A stretch of DNA of 49,072 bases from Acidobacteriota bacterium (GTDB lineage Bacteria; Acidobacteriota; Terriglobia; Terriglobales; Acidobacteriaceae). Below the pieces are notes generated by a model. That model had not been told where the DNA came from. It was given only the letters and a program-made list of their open reading frames with translations, and searched no databases. The DNA is taken from positions 1-49,072 of the forward strand of contig JABBOG010000027.1 of NCBI GenBank assembly GCA_019351975.1. Direction: 5' to 3'. Positions 17,239 to 25,875 of this stretch are shown in pieces (the stretch's first letter is position 1; the number at the start of each line of letters is the position of its first letter). The position numbers were made by a program, and so were the translations under genes.

Positions 17239-18675
17239 GTGAACTCGCAACGCGTCGTCTCTATCTTTCGGTGGTCAATGGCCGTCGGACTGCTGTTGGG
17301 AATTGTAGTCGTATACCACCTGTGGCTGAATGTAAACCATACGACGGTAGCGTTGACGATGCTGCTTCTGGTGCTGTTTCTGGCCGCGAGGTGGGGCTTG
17401 AGATATGCGCTGGTGATCTCAGTTGCGGCGACGGGATTTTACAACTTTTACTTTTTGCCGCCCATTGGCACGTTTACGATCAGCGACCCCGAAAACTGGG
17501 TGGGAATGTTTGCGTTTCTGGCAGTGTCTGTTGTGGGCAGCCGACTGGCGGAGCGGGCGCGCGAGGAGGCTGAGGACGCACGCAGGCGGCAGCGGGAGCT
17601 TGAGGTTCTGTATGGCTTGAGCCGACAGTTGCTCCAGACCGAGAATGTGGCGAGTCTTCTGAATGCGATCAGCCCGGCGATCATGCTGGTGACGCGGGCG
17701 CGGGCGGTGGAACTTTTTCTGCTGGATGGAGACCGCCGCTATCGAGCGGGCGATGACAGGCTGAATACCATGGACGATATTGGTCTGAGGCAGATGTCGC
17801 AGACGCTTCCGGCACCGGATGTGGTGGGTTGGCAGGCCCGCGTGCCGCTGAGGGTAGGAGTGAAGCCGCGTGGATTGCTGCTGCTGAACGGGATTTCGTT
17901 GTCTGTGGAGACGCTGGAGGCGATTGGTGGGCTGATCTCCGTGGCGATTGACCGGGCTCAGGCGCTGGAGCATGTGACGCGCGGCGAGGCTGCGAAGGAG
18001 AGCGAGCGGCTGCGGTCGCTGATGATCGACTCGATTACGCACGAACTGAGGACGCCGCTTACGGCGATCAAGGCTTCGGCGACGACACTGCTGCTGCCGC
18101 ATCTGCTTGATGCGGCGGAGCAGAAGGAGCTGCTGATGGTGATCGATGAGGAGAGTGACCGGCTGAATCGTCTGGTTTCAGAGGCTGTGGAGATGGCGCA
18201 ACTGGATACGCAGGAGGTGCATATGACCTTTGCTGCGGTATCGGTTGCGGCGATGGTGAAGCAGGCGATGGAGACGTGCACCAGCCTGCTGGACGACAGG
18301 CCCGTGACGGAGTGGCTGCCGCAGTTGCCGGAGGTGAAGGCGGATGCGGATTTTGTGACGAAGGTGCTGACGAACTTGATTGAGAATGCAACGAAGTATT
18401 CTCCGGCGAAGAGTCCGATCTTTATTTCGGCGGAACGAAGCGGGGACATGGTCTCGGTGAGCGTCGCAGACCGAGGCCGAGGGATCGATCTTTCGGAGCA
18501 GAGTTTGATCTTTGAGAGGTTTTACCGGGGGAGTATTCCGGGGCAGGAGACTTCGGGGACGGGCATGGGGCTGGCAATCAGCAGAGCGATTATTGAAGCG
18601 CACGGCGGGAGAATATCGGTGACGAGTCAGCTTGGGGAGGGCTCCGTGTTCAGCTTCACGCTACCTGTGTATTGA
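17239..18675 (+). CDS. KdpD C-terminal half: DUF4118 membrane sensor histidine kinase
   Basis: A 478-residue inner-membrane kinase. Residues about 11-105 hold the four-helix DUF4118 segment of KdpD (VNHTTVALTMLLLVLFLAA, ALVISVAATGFYNFYFLPP, NWVGMFAFLAVSVVG). A coiled coil (about 103-125) and GAF-like region (about 130-245) follow, then HisKA with the phospho-acceptor His268 in SITHELRTPLTA, and HATPase_c with the N box TNLIENATKYSP, DRGRGID and GTGMGLAIS. It matches the second half of KdpD. The start is uncertain: the GTG at 17239 gives the expected length but has no ribosome site, and the ATG at 17278 would trim the first helix. No response regulator adjoins it. It is probably the partner of the divergent KdpD/Usp protein. 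Confidence 0.9.
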   Translation: MNSQRVVSIFRWSMAVGLLLGIVVVYHLWLNVNHTTVALTMLLLVLFLAARWGLRYALVISVAATGFYNFYFLPPIGTFTISDPENWVGMFAFLAVSVVGSRLAERAREEAEDARRRQRELEVLYGLSRQLLQTENVASLLNAISPAIMLVTRARAVELFLLDGDRRYRAGDDRLNTMDDIGLRQMSQTLPAPDVVGWQARVPLRVGVKPRGLLLLNGISLSVETLEAIGGLISVAIDRAQALEHVTRGEAAKESERLRSLMIDSITHELRTPLTAIKASATTLLLPHLLDAAEQKELLMVIDEESDRLNRLVSEAVEMAQLDTQEVHMTFAAVSVAAMVKQAMETCTSLLDDRPVTEWLPQLPEVKADADFVTKVLTNLIENATKYSPAKSPIFISAERSGDMVSVSVADRGRGIDLSEQSLIFERFYRGSIPGQETSGTGMGLAISRAIIEAHGGRISVTSQLGEGSVFSFTLPVY

Positions 18676-18739
18676 TAGAAGCGTGGTCGGTGGGACGAGG
18701 GTGGTTGAGGGGAGAGGGTCGCAGGCATAGACTTGAGAT

Positions 18740-19843
18740 GTGAGCCTGACAGCAATGACAGTGGATGGAATTCGACTTAAGGTACAAGGCGGCGGACGGA
18801 TCACGCGCGAAGAGGCGCAGTGGTTGTGGAAGCACGCGACGGATGACGACTTGCGAGGGATGGCGCAGATGGTGCGGGCGCGGTTTCACGACCCTGCGGT
18901 CTGCACGTACATGCTGATGCGCATCATCAACTACACGAATGTGTGCGTAGCGCAGTGCGATTATTGTGCGTTTTATACGTTGCCGAACCAGGAGGGCGGG
19001 TATGTTCTGAGCACGGACGCTGTGTTCGCGAAGATCGACGAACTGATAGCGCTGGGCGGCGACCTGGTGGCGTTCAACGGCGGGTTTAATCCGGCGCTGG
19101 CGCTGGAGTATTACTGCGAGCTGTTTCACGCGGTGCGCGAGCGCTATGGGGACAGGATCGAGTTCTATGCGCTGACGATTGCCGAGTTTATGTATCTGGC
19201 GGACCATGCAAAGCTGGACTATGCAACGACGGCGCGGCGATTCAAGGCGGCGGGCGTGCGGTGGATCACGGGTGGTGGATCAGAGATATTGACGGAGGAT
19301 TTCCGGCGCCGGCATAGCAAGTTTAAGTACACGGTGGCGCAGTACTTTGAGGCGCAGCGGGCAATCATTGAGGCCGGTCTGAGGACGACGGCTACGATGG
19401 TAATCGGGTTTGACGAGAGTGTTGATGAGCGGCTGGAGCATCTGGAGCGGACGCGGCAGTTTCAGGACGAGAACGGTGGGCTGGCGAGCTTTTTGTGCTG
19501 GACGTTCAAGCCGTACTTTACAGCACTGGGCGGAGCTCTGGGGGGGATTGAGATCAGTACAGGAGAGTATCTGCGTCACCTTGCGCTGAGCCGGATTTAT
19601 CTGGATAACGTGCCGCGCATACGGACGTCTGTGCTGACGCAGAATGAGCGCGCGCTGGAGGGACTGCTTTATGGTGCAGACGACTTTGACCTGCCTGTGG
19701 AGGACGAGGTGACACAGAAGGCCGGAGCAACTATCAGCCTACAGTTCGACAAGATACTTTCGTATGCGAGGGAACTGGGGTATACGCCTATGTACCGGAG
19801 AGTCGCGACGGCCGGTGTGGAAGAAGCTGCGCAGATGGTGTAA
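18740..19843 (+). CDS. mqnC: Cyclic dehypoxanthinyl futalosine synthase (radical SAM)
   Basis: A 367-residue cytoplasmic radical-SAM enzyme of the futalosine route to menaquinone, which converts dehypoxanthine futalosine to the cyclic form. The iron-sulfur cluster site is CVAQCDYCAFY (Cys69, Cys73, Cys76), preceded by MRIINYTNV, both as in MqnC. FNGGFNPAL, RWITGGGSEIL and TTATMVIGFDE follow in the expected places, and LCWTFKPYFTALGG is a MqnC-like block. The GTG at 18740 gives the longest frame; an in-frame ATG at 18755 would remove five residues. No other menaquinone gene is nearby. It ends 9 bp from the convergent regulator gene. Confidence 0.93.
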   Translation: MSLTAMTVDGIRLKVQGGGRITREEAQWLWKHATDDDLRGMAQMVRARFHDPAVCTYMLMRIINYTNVCVAQCDYCAFYTLPNQEGGYVLSTDAVFAKIDELIALGGDLVAFNGGFNPALALEYYCELFHAVRERYGDRIEFYALTIAEFMYLADHAKLDYATTARRFKAAGVRWITGGGSEILTEDFRRRHSKFKYTVAQYFEAQRAIIEAGLRTTATMVIGFDESVDERLEHLERTRQFQDENGGLASFLCWTFKPYFTALGGALGGIEISTGEYLRHLALSRIYLDNVPRIRTSVLTQNERALEGLLYGADDFDLPVEDEVTQKAGATISLQFDKILSYARELGYTPMYRRVATAGVEEAAQMV

Positions 19844-19852
19844 GTGGCGGTG

Positions 19853-22105
19853 CTACTTGAGATCGAGGGAGTAGAAGTTGCCGGTGAAGATGCGAGTGCG
19901 GATGTAGGGAAGGTTGTTGGGTGTGAGGCCGCCAAAGACAAAGTCGACTGCGTCGGTGTGGGAGGTGTCGGCGAGACGGACGATCTGGTCGACGTGGCCG
20001 TCGGGGATGGAAACGCGTTCAATCGGCTGGGCGGGATCGAGTGAGGCGTGGATGAAGAGGTAGTGGCTGTCGGCGGACCAGATGGGATCGGCGCCGGAGG
20101 CGAGGTTAAGGGTCGACCAAGTGTGGGTGGCGAGTGTATAGAGACGGACCTTTCGCTGGTCGAGGGAGAGTGCGGCGATGTAGCGGCCGTCGGGTGACCA
20201 GCGAGGGCTGAAGAGACCTTGAGAGCCGAGAACGGACTGGACCGAGCCGTTGGAGAGCTGAACGGTGCGGAGGAGCCGGGATGAGCTGTCTTTCCCCATG
20301 ACGTCGTTGGTTCCGCCGAAGAGGATGGATTTGCCGTCGGAGGACCAGGAGGGGTCGGCTGCGTTGCCGGTTTGATGGAGGATTGGCTGGAGGTCGCCGC
20401 CGTTGGGGCTTGTGAGGTATATTTGCCAGGCCTTGCCGGCCTCGCGTGCCATGACGACGATGCGGGAGCCGTCGGGTGACCAGCGAGCGAGGAAGGCGTA
20501 GATATTGTCGGGGGTGAGCTGAAGTTCTTCGGAGCCGTCGGTGCGGGCGCGCCAGAGGTGGCCGTCGGTATCGGTCCAAACGACCCACTTGGCGTCGTGG
20601 GAGTAATCGATGCGTACGGCGGAGGAGAGAAAGCCTCGGACGGGTGCGAGGTCGCCGCCTGGGGTCAGGGACTCAAGTTCGGAACGTGAGTCGGCACCCA
20701 TGAAGAAGATGCGGCTGCCGGAGCGCGCAGCGACAGGGGATTCAAAGTCAAGAGGACCGTCGGTGAGGCGGATGGGATTGCGGCTCGAGTTACCAGAAAG
20801 CTTCCAAAGATTATTGTTGCCGCCTTTGGAGGACTGAAAGACATAAGAACTGCCGTCGGCGGTCCAGACACCGCAGCACTCGCCGGAGGGCTGATTGAAG
20901 TTGGTAAGAATACGGATAGGGGTGTGATCGCCGGGCGAGAGTTGCCAAAGGGACAGGGTGTGGGCGAGAGGATCGAGGATGGTGAAGCGCAGGGTGGAGG
21001 CTTTGGGGTTCCAGCGGAGCCAGAATGCACGGCCGGGAAGGGAGGCGTAGTGCTGGGGCTGCTGACGGGAGAGGCTGGTGAGGTAGAGGTCGGTGCCGTT
21101 GGCATAGAGGATGCTTTCGCCGTCGGGCATCCATGTGGCGTCGTGGGCAAGCACGTCGCCGACGCGGAGGGCTGAGCCGCCACCGGTGGGGACGACCCAA
21201 AGTGGTTGCTCGGATTCTGGCGAGAGATGATCGCGGAGGAGCAGTCGTGAACCGTCGGGAGAGATATCGCCGAGGGCGGGACTGGCAACTTCTGCGGGGA
21301 GGTTGACGGGCTCGACCGAGCCGCCGGTGACGGCGATGGAAGAGAGCGCGGAACGGCCACTATCGAGGGTGGAGGCGTAGATGTGGACACCATCCGTGAC
21401 TGCGGCGGCGAGGTCTTCCATGCTGTCGACGCTGGGGGAGAGGTGGCCGTTGTGGGTGATCTGCGTGATGTGCGGGGGAACAGTCGCAGGTCGGTAGAGG
21501 CCAAAGCTGAAGGTAGCGACGCAGAAGGCGAGGGCTCCGAGGATGAAGAAGGTGTTGATCTTTGTGTGCTTTGAGGATGTTGGCGCGCCGCTTGACGGAG
21601 CTATTGGACGGTCTGCGAGATCGTTAGAGGACCCGAAAACAACATGCGGGGGGCGGGGGATGGCATCGTCGGAGGAACGGGGTGGGGCCGAGCCGCGCGG
21701 CGGGAATACGATGCTGGTTACGGCAGTAGCAGAGTCATCAGAAGGTGGGGTTGGCTCTGATGGAGCCTGGACGACGCCTACGGGAGCAATGAAGCGGTAG
21801 CCTCTGCGAGCGAGGGTTTCGATGAAACGGGGATTGTCGGCGGAGTCGCCGAGCGCTTCACGGATCTTGTTGATCGCCGTGCCGAGAGAATGATCGAAGT
21901 CGACTACGGTGTCTTTGCCCCAGATGCGCTCCTGAAGTTCATCTCGAGTAACGATCTGTCCAGGTTTTTCGAGGAGGGCAGTCAGAACCTTAAAGGGCTG
22001 GCCCTGGAGTTTGATCCGGAAGCCACCCTTCCATAACTCGCCGGTGAGGAGGTTCGCTTCGAATCTTCCGAAGCTGAGTCTCGAGTTTTTGGCGACAGTG
22101 GACAT
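19853..22105 (-). CDS. Winged-helix regulator with transmembrane helix and TolB-like propeller
   Basis: A 750-residue one-component regulator. Residues about 10-107 are an OmpR/CadC-type winged helix (GRFEANLLTGELWKGG, QPFKVLTALLEKPGQIVTRD, LGTAINKIREALGD, FIETLARRGYRFIAPVG). A proline/serine-rich linker leads to one membrane helix (184-204, FFILGALAFCVATFSFG). The outer part, about 215-750, is a beta propeller with repeated RWSPDGSRI, SWSSDGKSI and RWSPDGRYI blades of the TolB/PD40 kind. The layout suggests a membrane-bound sensor whose propeller reads a periplasmic signal; such proteins are common in Acidobacteriota. It is divergent from a TonB receptor and GH13 enzyme 250 bp away, which makes these the most likely targets. 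Confidence 0.88.
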   Translation of the reverse strand: MSTVAKNSRLSFGRFEANLLTGELWKGGFRIKLQGQPFKVLTALLEKPGQIVTRDELQERIWGKDTVVDFDHSLGTAINKIREALGDSADNPRFIETLARRGYRFIAPVGVVQAPSEPTPPSDDSATAVTSIVFPPRGSAPPRSSDDAIPRPPHVVFGSSNDLADRPIAPSSGAPTSSKHTKINTFFILGALAFCVATFSFGLYRPATVPPHITQITHNGHLSPSVDSMEDLAAAVTDGVHIYASTLDSGRSALSSIAVTGGSVEPVNLPAEVASPALGDISPDGSRLLLRDHLSPESEQPLWVVPTGGGSALRVGDVLAHDATWMPDGESILYANGTDLYLTSLSRQQPQHYASLPGRAFWLRWNPKASTLRFTILDPLAHTLSLWQLSPGDHTPIRILTNFNQPSGECCGVWTADGSSYVFQSSKGGNNNLWKLSGNSSRNPIRLTDGPLDFESPVAARSGSRIFFMGADSRSELESLTPGGDLAPVRGFLSSAVRIDYSHDAKWVVWTDTDGHLWRARTDGSEELQLTPDNIYAFLARWSPDGSRIVVMAREAGKAWQIYLTSPNGGDLQPILHQTGNAADPSWSSDGKSILFGGTNDVMGKDSSSRLLRTVQLSNGSVQSVLGSQGLFSPRWSPDGRYIAALSLDQRKVRLYTLATHTWSTLNLASGADPIWSADSHYLFIHASLDPAQPIERVSIPDGHVDQIVRLADTSHTDAVDFVFGGLTPNNLPYIRTRIFTGNFYSLDLK

Positions 22106-22355
22106 TGCGATTGCGCTTGTACCGCGCTCTAGACTTTATCATTTTGGGACAACGCATGTTTCAGGTTGTTCATTTCTAAAATGATATCTGCGCGTAAGTG
22201 TTGTAAATGAGTGGGTTAGTTGTTGACGAATGTTTGAAGATCAATTGTTCTTTGGCGCATTGCCGATTGTTGCACCGAGCGTGTGTAGTTCTCGACGGAA
22301 TGCTACAGGCGACTTTTAGGCACCGAGCATCCAGCTACAGGTTTCGGAGGGCAGG
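22106..22355. promoter_or_regulatory. Divergent regulatory region between propeller regulator and TonB receptor
   Basis: These 250 bp separate two divergent starts and are clearly AT-richer than the flanking genes from about 22135 to 22290. A TTGACG occurs near 22220, but no convincing -10 stands 16-18 bp beyond it. The region probably contains the promoters of both genes and any operator bound by the winged-helix protein. CGGAGGG ahead of 22356 is the ribosome site of the receptor gene. Confidence 0.45.
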
Positions 22356-25300
22356 ATGAAGCGATTGAGGACGATGAGAATGAGGGCTGCGAGAGTGCTG
22401 GGAGTTTTGGCGCTGGCGCTGGCTGCGGTAGCCATTCCGGCGACCAGTTATGGACAGTCAGATGATGGCAGCATTATTGGGACGGTCACGGATACGACTG
22501 GAGCCGCGGTGCCGAATGCGGCGGTGACGGTAACGAATGTTGATAATGGAGCGAAGCTCAACGGCAAGAGCAATGGCTCGGGCGAGTTTCAGATTTTTGC
22601 GGTGCCTCGCGGCAGGTACACGGCGGCAGTCACGGCGCAGGGCTTTCAGAGCCAGTCGGTGAACTTTAGTGTTGAAGTATCAACTTCGCAGACGCTGCTG
22701 TTCAAGCTTGCAGCAGGTTCGGTTTCGCAAACGGTCAATGTGACGTCGGCTGCGCCGATGGTGAACACCTCGAACGCGACGATGGGAGAGGTAATTACGG
22801 GCGAGCAGGTAACGGATCTGCCGCTGAATGGGCGTAACTTTACAGGACTGGCGTTGCTGGCACCAGGTGTCACACGCGGCGCGTACGGCGATCCGGCGAG
22901 TGGTCAGGGTGGTAACTCGGAGACATTCCGAAATAACGAGAGCGGCGGCGCTGCGCTTTCGGTGAATGGTTTGCGTCCGCAGGCTGATAATTATCTGCTG
23001 GATGGCCTGGATGACAATGACTCGCTGATCAATACAATCTTGATTTTCCCGAATATCGACGCTACGCAGGAGTTCAAGATCGATACGAGCATTGCGTCGG
23101 CGGAGTATGGCCGCGCGGGCGGTGCGATCGTTGCGAGCTCGATCAAGAGTGGTACAAATACGTTCCACGGATCGGCGTTTGAATTCTATCGCAGCAGCAA
23201 ATTCGATGCGAACCCCAGCTATCGTTTTCTGGGTGCGAACGCAAGTCCGAATCCGCCGTTCAACCGGAATCAGCCTGGATTTTCAATTGGCGGACCGATC
23301 ATCAAGAACAAGCTGTTCGGGTTTGGCGACTATCAGGCGTTCCGCGAGGTGCAGCCGATTAATCCTTACTTTGTGACGGTGCCGACGGCGTTGATGCGGA
23401 CGGGAGACTTCAGCGAGCTGCTGCAGGGTTCGTCTGACTATGACGCTGCAAATGGGCCGGCTGTCGACAGCGAGTTTTCGGAGCCATACTGTCTGATCCA
23501 TCAGAACGCGGCGTATGTGAAGAACGGTCAGTTGTATAACCCGACGACTTGCCAGCCGGTGTTGCATAACCAGTTGGCGCAGGCGGGTATCCCGATGAAT
23601 GTGGCGGCATTGAAGTATTTCAACGCGTATCCGGCGCCGACGCGGGGGGGAGTGGTGAACAACTTCCTGGCGAAGGAGCAGCAGTTTACGCATTACAACA
23701 CATTCGATGTTCGATTTGACTGGAATGCAACGCCAAAGGATACGGCGTTCGTGCGGTTCAGCTATGACAACTCGGCGTTTACGAAGACACCGGAGCTGGG
23801 TACGCTGCCGTCTGGATTTGGAACGGGTTCGTCGTACACCCACGCTCGTGCGTATGGCCTGGGCTACACGCATATCTTTACACCAGCGCTGGTGAACCAG
23901 TTGCTGATTGGATATAACCGCGATGATTTTGGCTATCAGCCACCGTTTTATGGGGATGCGTTGTCGGCGGGTCTGGGCATTGTGAATGCGAACCGCAATC
24001 TCGAGACCAGCGGTGGAGCGCTGATCGGCGGCAACAACGGCATCGACTATACGGGCGATTATGGTCTGTATGCGGTTCCGCAGAATACGTATGAGATCAA
24101 CGACGCAATTGATTTTGAGCATGGACACCACTCGATCAAGATTGGAGCGACGGGGATCATGCGCAACATGGAGTACTTCCGTCCGATCGCGGGCAAAGGG
24201 TATTTCAACTTCGGCAACGGTGATTTTACGGGCTTTCCGACGGCTGAAATGTTGGCAGGATTTACGGATAGCTACAGCATTGGAGCGCAGAGCGGCTTCT
24301 TCAGCAATATCAGCTATGAAGACGGCTTCTTCGCGCAGGATGAGTGGCGGATAACGCAGCGGCTGACATTGCAACTGGGTTTGCGCTACGACATTATCAC
24401 GCGGCCTTACGAGACGCAGAACCGACAGGCCTCCTTTGATGTGGACACAGCCAGCCCGACGTATGGGCAGGTGCTGGAGGCAGGGAAGAACGGGGTTTCG
24501 CGGTCGATCATCAACAATGACTTCGGCGACGTAGCTCCGCGGCTTGGATTTGCGTATGACGTCCTCGGTAATGGTACGGAGGTGCTTCGTGGCGGATACG
24601 GCATCTTCTACTTCCCGGACTATGGTGGCATCAGCAACCAGCTAGGGCAGCAGACGCCGTTTGGCGGAAGCGTGGCGTATCAGGCGCAGAACGGATATTG
24701 CATGACGTTCACAGGTCAGACGCCCGCGGTGGGAGCACCGTACGGCTGTAATGTTTCGCCGCAGCAGGCCGCACCGCTGCCCTTGCCGGGTTATCCGAAC
24801 TTCAATCCGGCAGCACCACCGGTTGGTCTGAGCACACTGGCGGTAAATCGCAACGACAAGAATCAGCAGATTCAGGAGTGGAATTTGCAGTTGGAGCAGC
24901 AAATCACACCGCGCGATGTGTTCGACATTGCATATGTGGGAACGAAGACGGACCACCTGTCCACGTACTACAACTACAATCTCTTTCAATTTGGGACGGG
25001 GCTGCAGAACTTTCCAAACTTTGGAACAATCACCTATAACAACTACAACGGGACTGCGAATTACAACGGGCTGCAGCTGCACTATGAGCACCACCAGGGG
25101 AACAACCTGTTGATCACGGCATCGTATGCGTGGTCGCATGCCTTGGATGATTCTCCGGGCGCGGAATTGGGTTCGACGGCACCGCTGTACTATGATCCAC
25201 AGGCGGATTACGGAAACTCCTTGCAGGACCAGAGGCACGTGTTCAGCTCGTCGATTCTGTATCATCTGCCGTTCGGTCGAGGTCAGCGGTTCGATGCTGG

Positions 25301-25781
25301 CGCAAGCTATCCGGTGAACCTGATTATCGGAGGATGGCAGGTGAATGTCATTGGATTTTTGGCGACGGGAACGCCGTTCGATCTTTCCATCAGCGGCGAT
25401 CGTAACAGCGACCGACCGGATCTGATTGGGCCGATGAGCTATCCGAAGAGCATCAACGGAACATGGTTCAATACCGCTGCGATTGGAACGGTGCCAAGTG
25501 CCACAGCGAACGGCCAGACGATCTTCACGCGGTTAGGAACGCTTGGGCGCGATCAAATCTACGGGCCGGGCACGCGGACTGCGGATCTGTCATTGCAGAA
25601 GAATATTCAGCTGACACAGCGGTATGTTTTAGAGTTGCACGGAGACGCGTTCAACGTGACGAACACACCGCAGTTTACGAATCCAGATGCTGGTGTGCTC
25701 GATGCGACGTTCGGAAAGATCACGAATACGCAGCTGGACTCGCAGCGTGAGATCCAGTTGGCAGCGCGATTTACTTTCTAG
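22356..25781 (+). CDS. TonB-dependent receptor with carboxypeptidase-regulatory-like domain (Oar type), near GH13 enzyme
   Basis: An 1141-residue outer-membrane receptor. It has a signal peptide of about 34 residues ending ATSYGQ, a carboxypeptidase-regulatory-like domain (about 36-125, IIGTVTDTTGAAVPNAAVTV), the plug-like motif TDLPLNGRNFTGLALLAPGV, the VNGLRPQADNYLLDG turn and a large barrel ending ARFTF. It is of the same Oar type as the receptor at 2258 but not a close copy. The start has GGAGGG 7 nt upstream. A terminator follows, then a GH13 enzyme in the same direction. The pairing with an alpha-glucan hydrolase suggests that it imports maltooligosaccharides, as SusC does in Bacteroidota, but there is no SusD-like gene. 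Confidence 0.9.
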   Translation: MKRLRTMRMRAARVLGVLALALAAVAIPATSYGQSDDGSIIGTVTDTTGAAVPNAAVTVTNVDNGAKLNGKSNGSGEFQIFAVPRGRYTAAVTAQGFQSQSVNFSVEVSTSQTLLFKLAAGSVSQTVNVTSAAPMVNTSNATMGEVITGEQVTDLPLNGRNFTGLALLAPGVTRGAYGDPASGQGGNSETFRNNESGGAALSVNGLRPQADNYLLDGLDDNDSLINTILIFPNIDATQEFKIDTSIASAEYGRAGGAIVASSIKSGTNTFHGSAFEFYRSSKFDANPSYRFLGANASPNPPFNRNQPGFSIGGPIIKNKLFGFGDYQAFREVQPINPYFVTVPTALMRTGDFSELLQGSSDYDAANGPAVDSEFSEPYCLIHQNAAYVKNGQLYNPTTCQPVLHNQLAQAGIPMNVAALKYFNAYPAPTRGGVVNNFLAKEQQFTHYNTFDVRFDWNATPKDTAFVRFSYDNSAFTKTPELGTLPSGFGTGSSYTHARAYGLGYTHIFTPALVNQLLIGYNRDDFGYQPPFYGDALSAGLGIVNANRNLETSGGALIGGNNGIDYTGDYGLYAVPQNTYEINDAIDFEHGHHSIKIGATGIMRNMEYFRPIAGKGYFNFGNGDFTGFPTAEMLAGFTDSYSIGAQSGFFSNISYEDGFFAQDEWRITQRLTLQLGLRYDIITRPYETQNRQASFDVDTASPTYGQVLEAGKNGVSRSIINNDFGDVAPRLGFAYDVLGNGTEVLRGGYGIFYFPDYGGISNQLGQQTPFGGSVAYQAQNGYCMTFTGQTPAVGAPYGCNVSPQQAAPLPLPGYPNFNPAAPPVGLSTLAVNRNDKNQQIQEWNLQLEQQITPRDVFDIAYVGTKTDHLSTYYNYNLFQFGTGLQNFPNFGTITYNNYNGTANYNGLQLHYEHHQGNNLLITASYAWSHALDDSPGAELGSTAPLYYDPQADYGNSLQDQRHVFSSSILYHLPFGRGQRFDAGASYPVNLIIGGWQVNVIGFLATGTPFDLSISGDRNSDRPDLIGPMSYPKSINGTWFNTAAIGTVPSATANGQTIFTRLGTLGRDQIYGPGTRTADLSLQKNIQLTQRYVLELHGDAFNVTNTPQFTNPDAGVLDATFGKITNTQLDSQREIQLAARFTF

Positions 25782-25795
25782 ATGGATGGTTTGAG

Positions 25796-25832
25796 ATGCG
25801 CCACGATGATGCTGTCGTGGCGCATTTGTTTT
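25796..25832 (+). terminator. Intrinsic terminator between TonB receptor and GH13 gene
   Basis: A perfect 11-bp stem (atgcgccacga 25796-25806 with tcgtggcgcat 25815-25825) with an 8-nt loop is followed by ttgtttt. It lies 14 bp past the receptor stop, so the GH13 gene either has its own promoter or depends on read-through. Confidence 0.8.
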
Positions 25833-25875
25833 GAATCCATGACGGATTGCTGAACGATTCAGGACAGGGGTGTGT

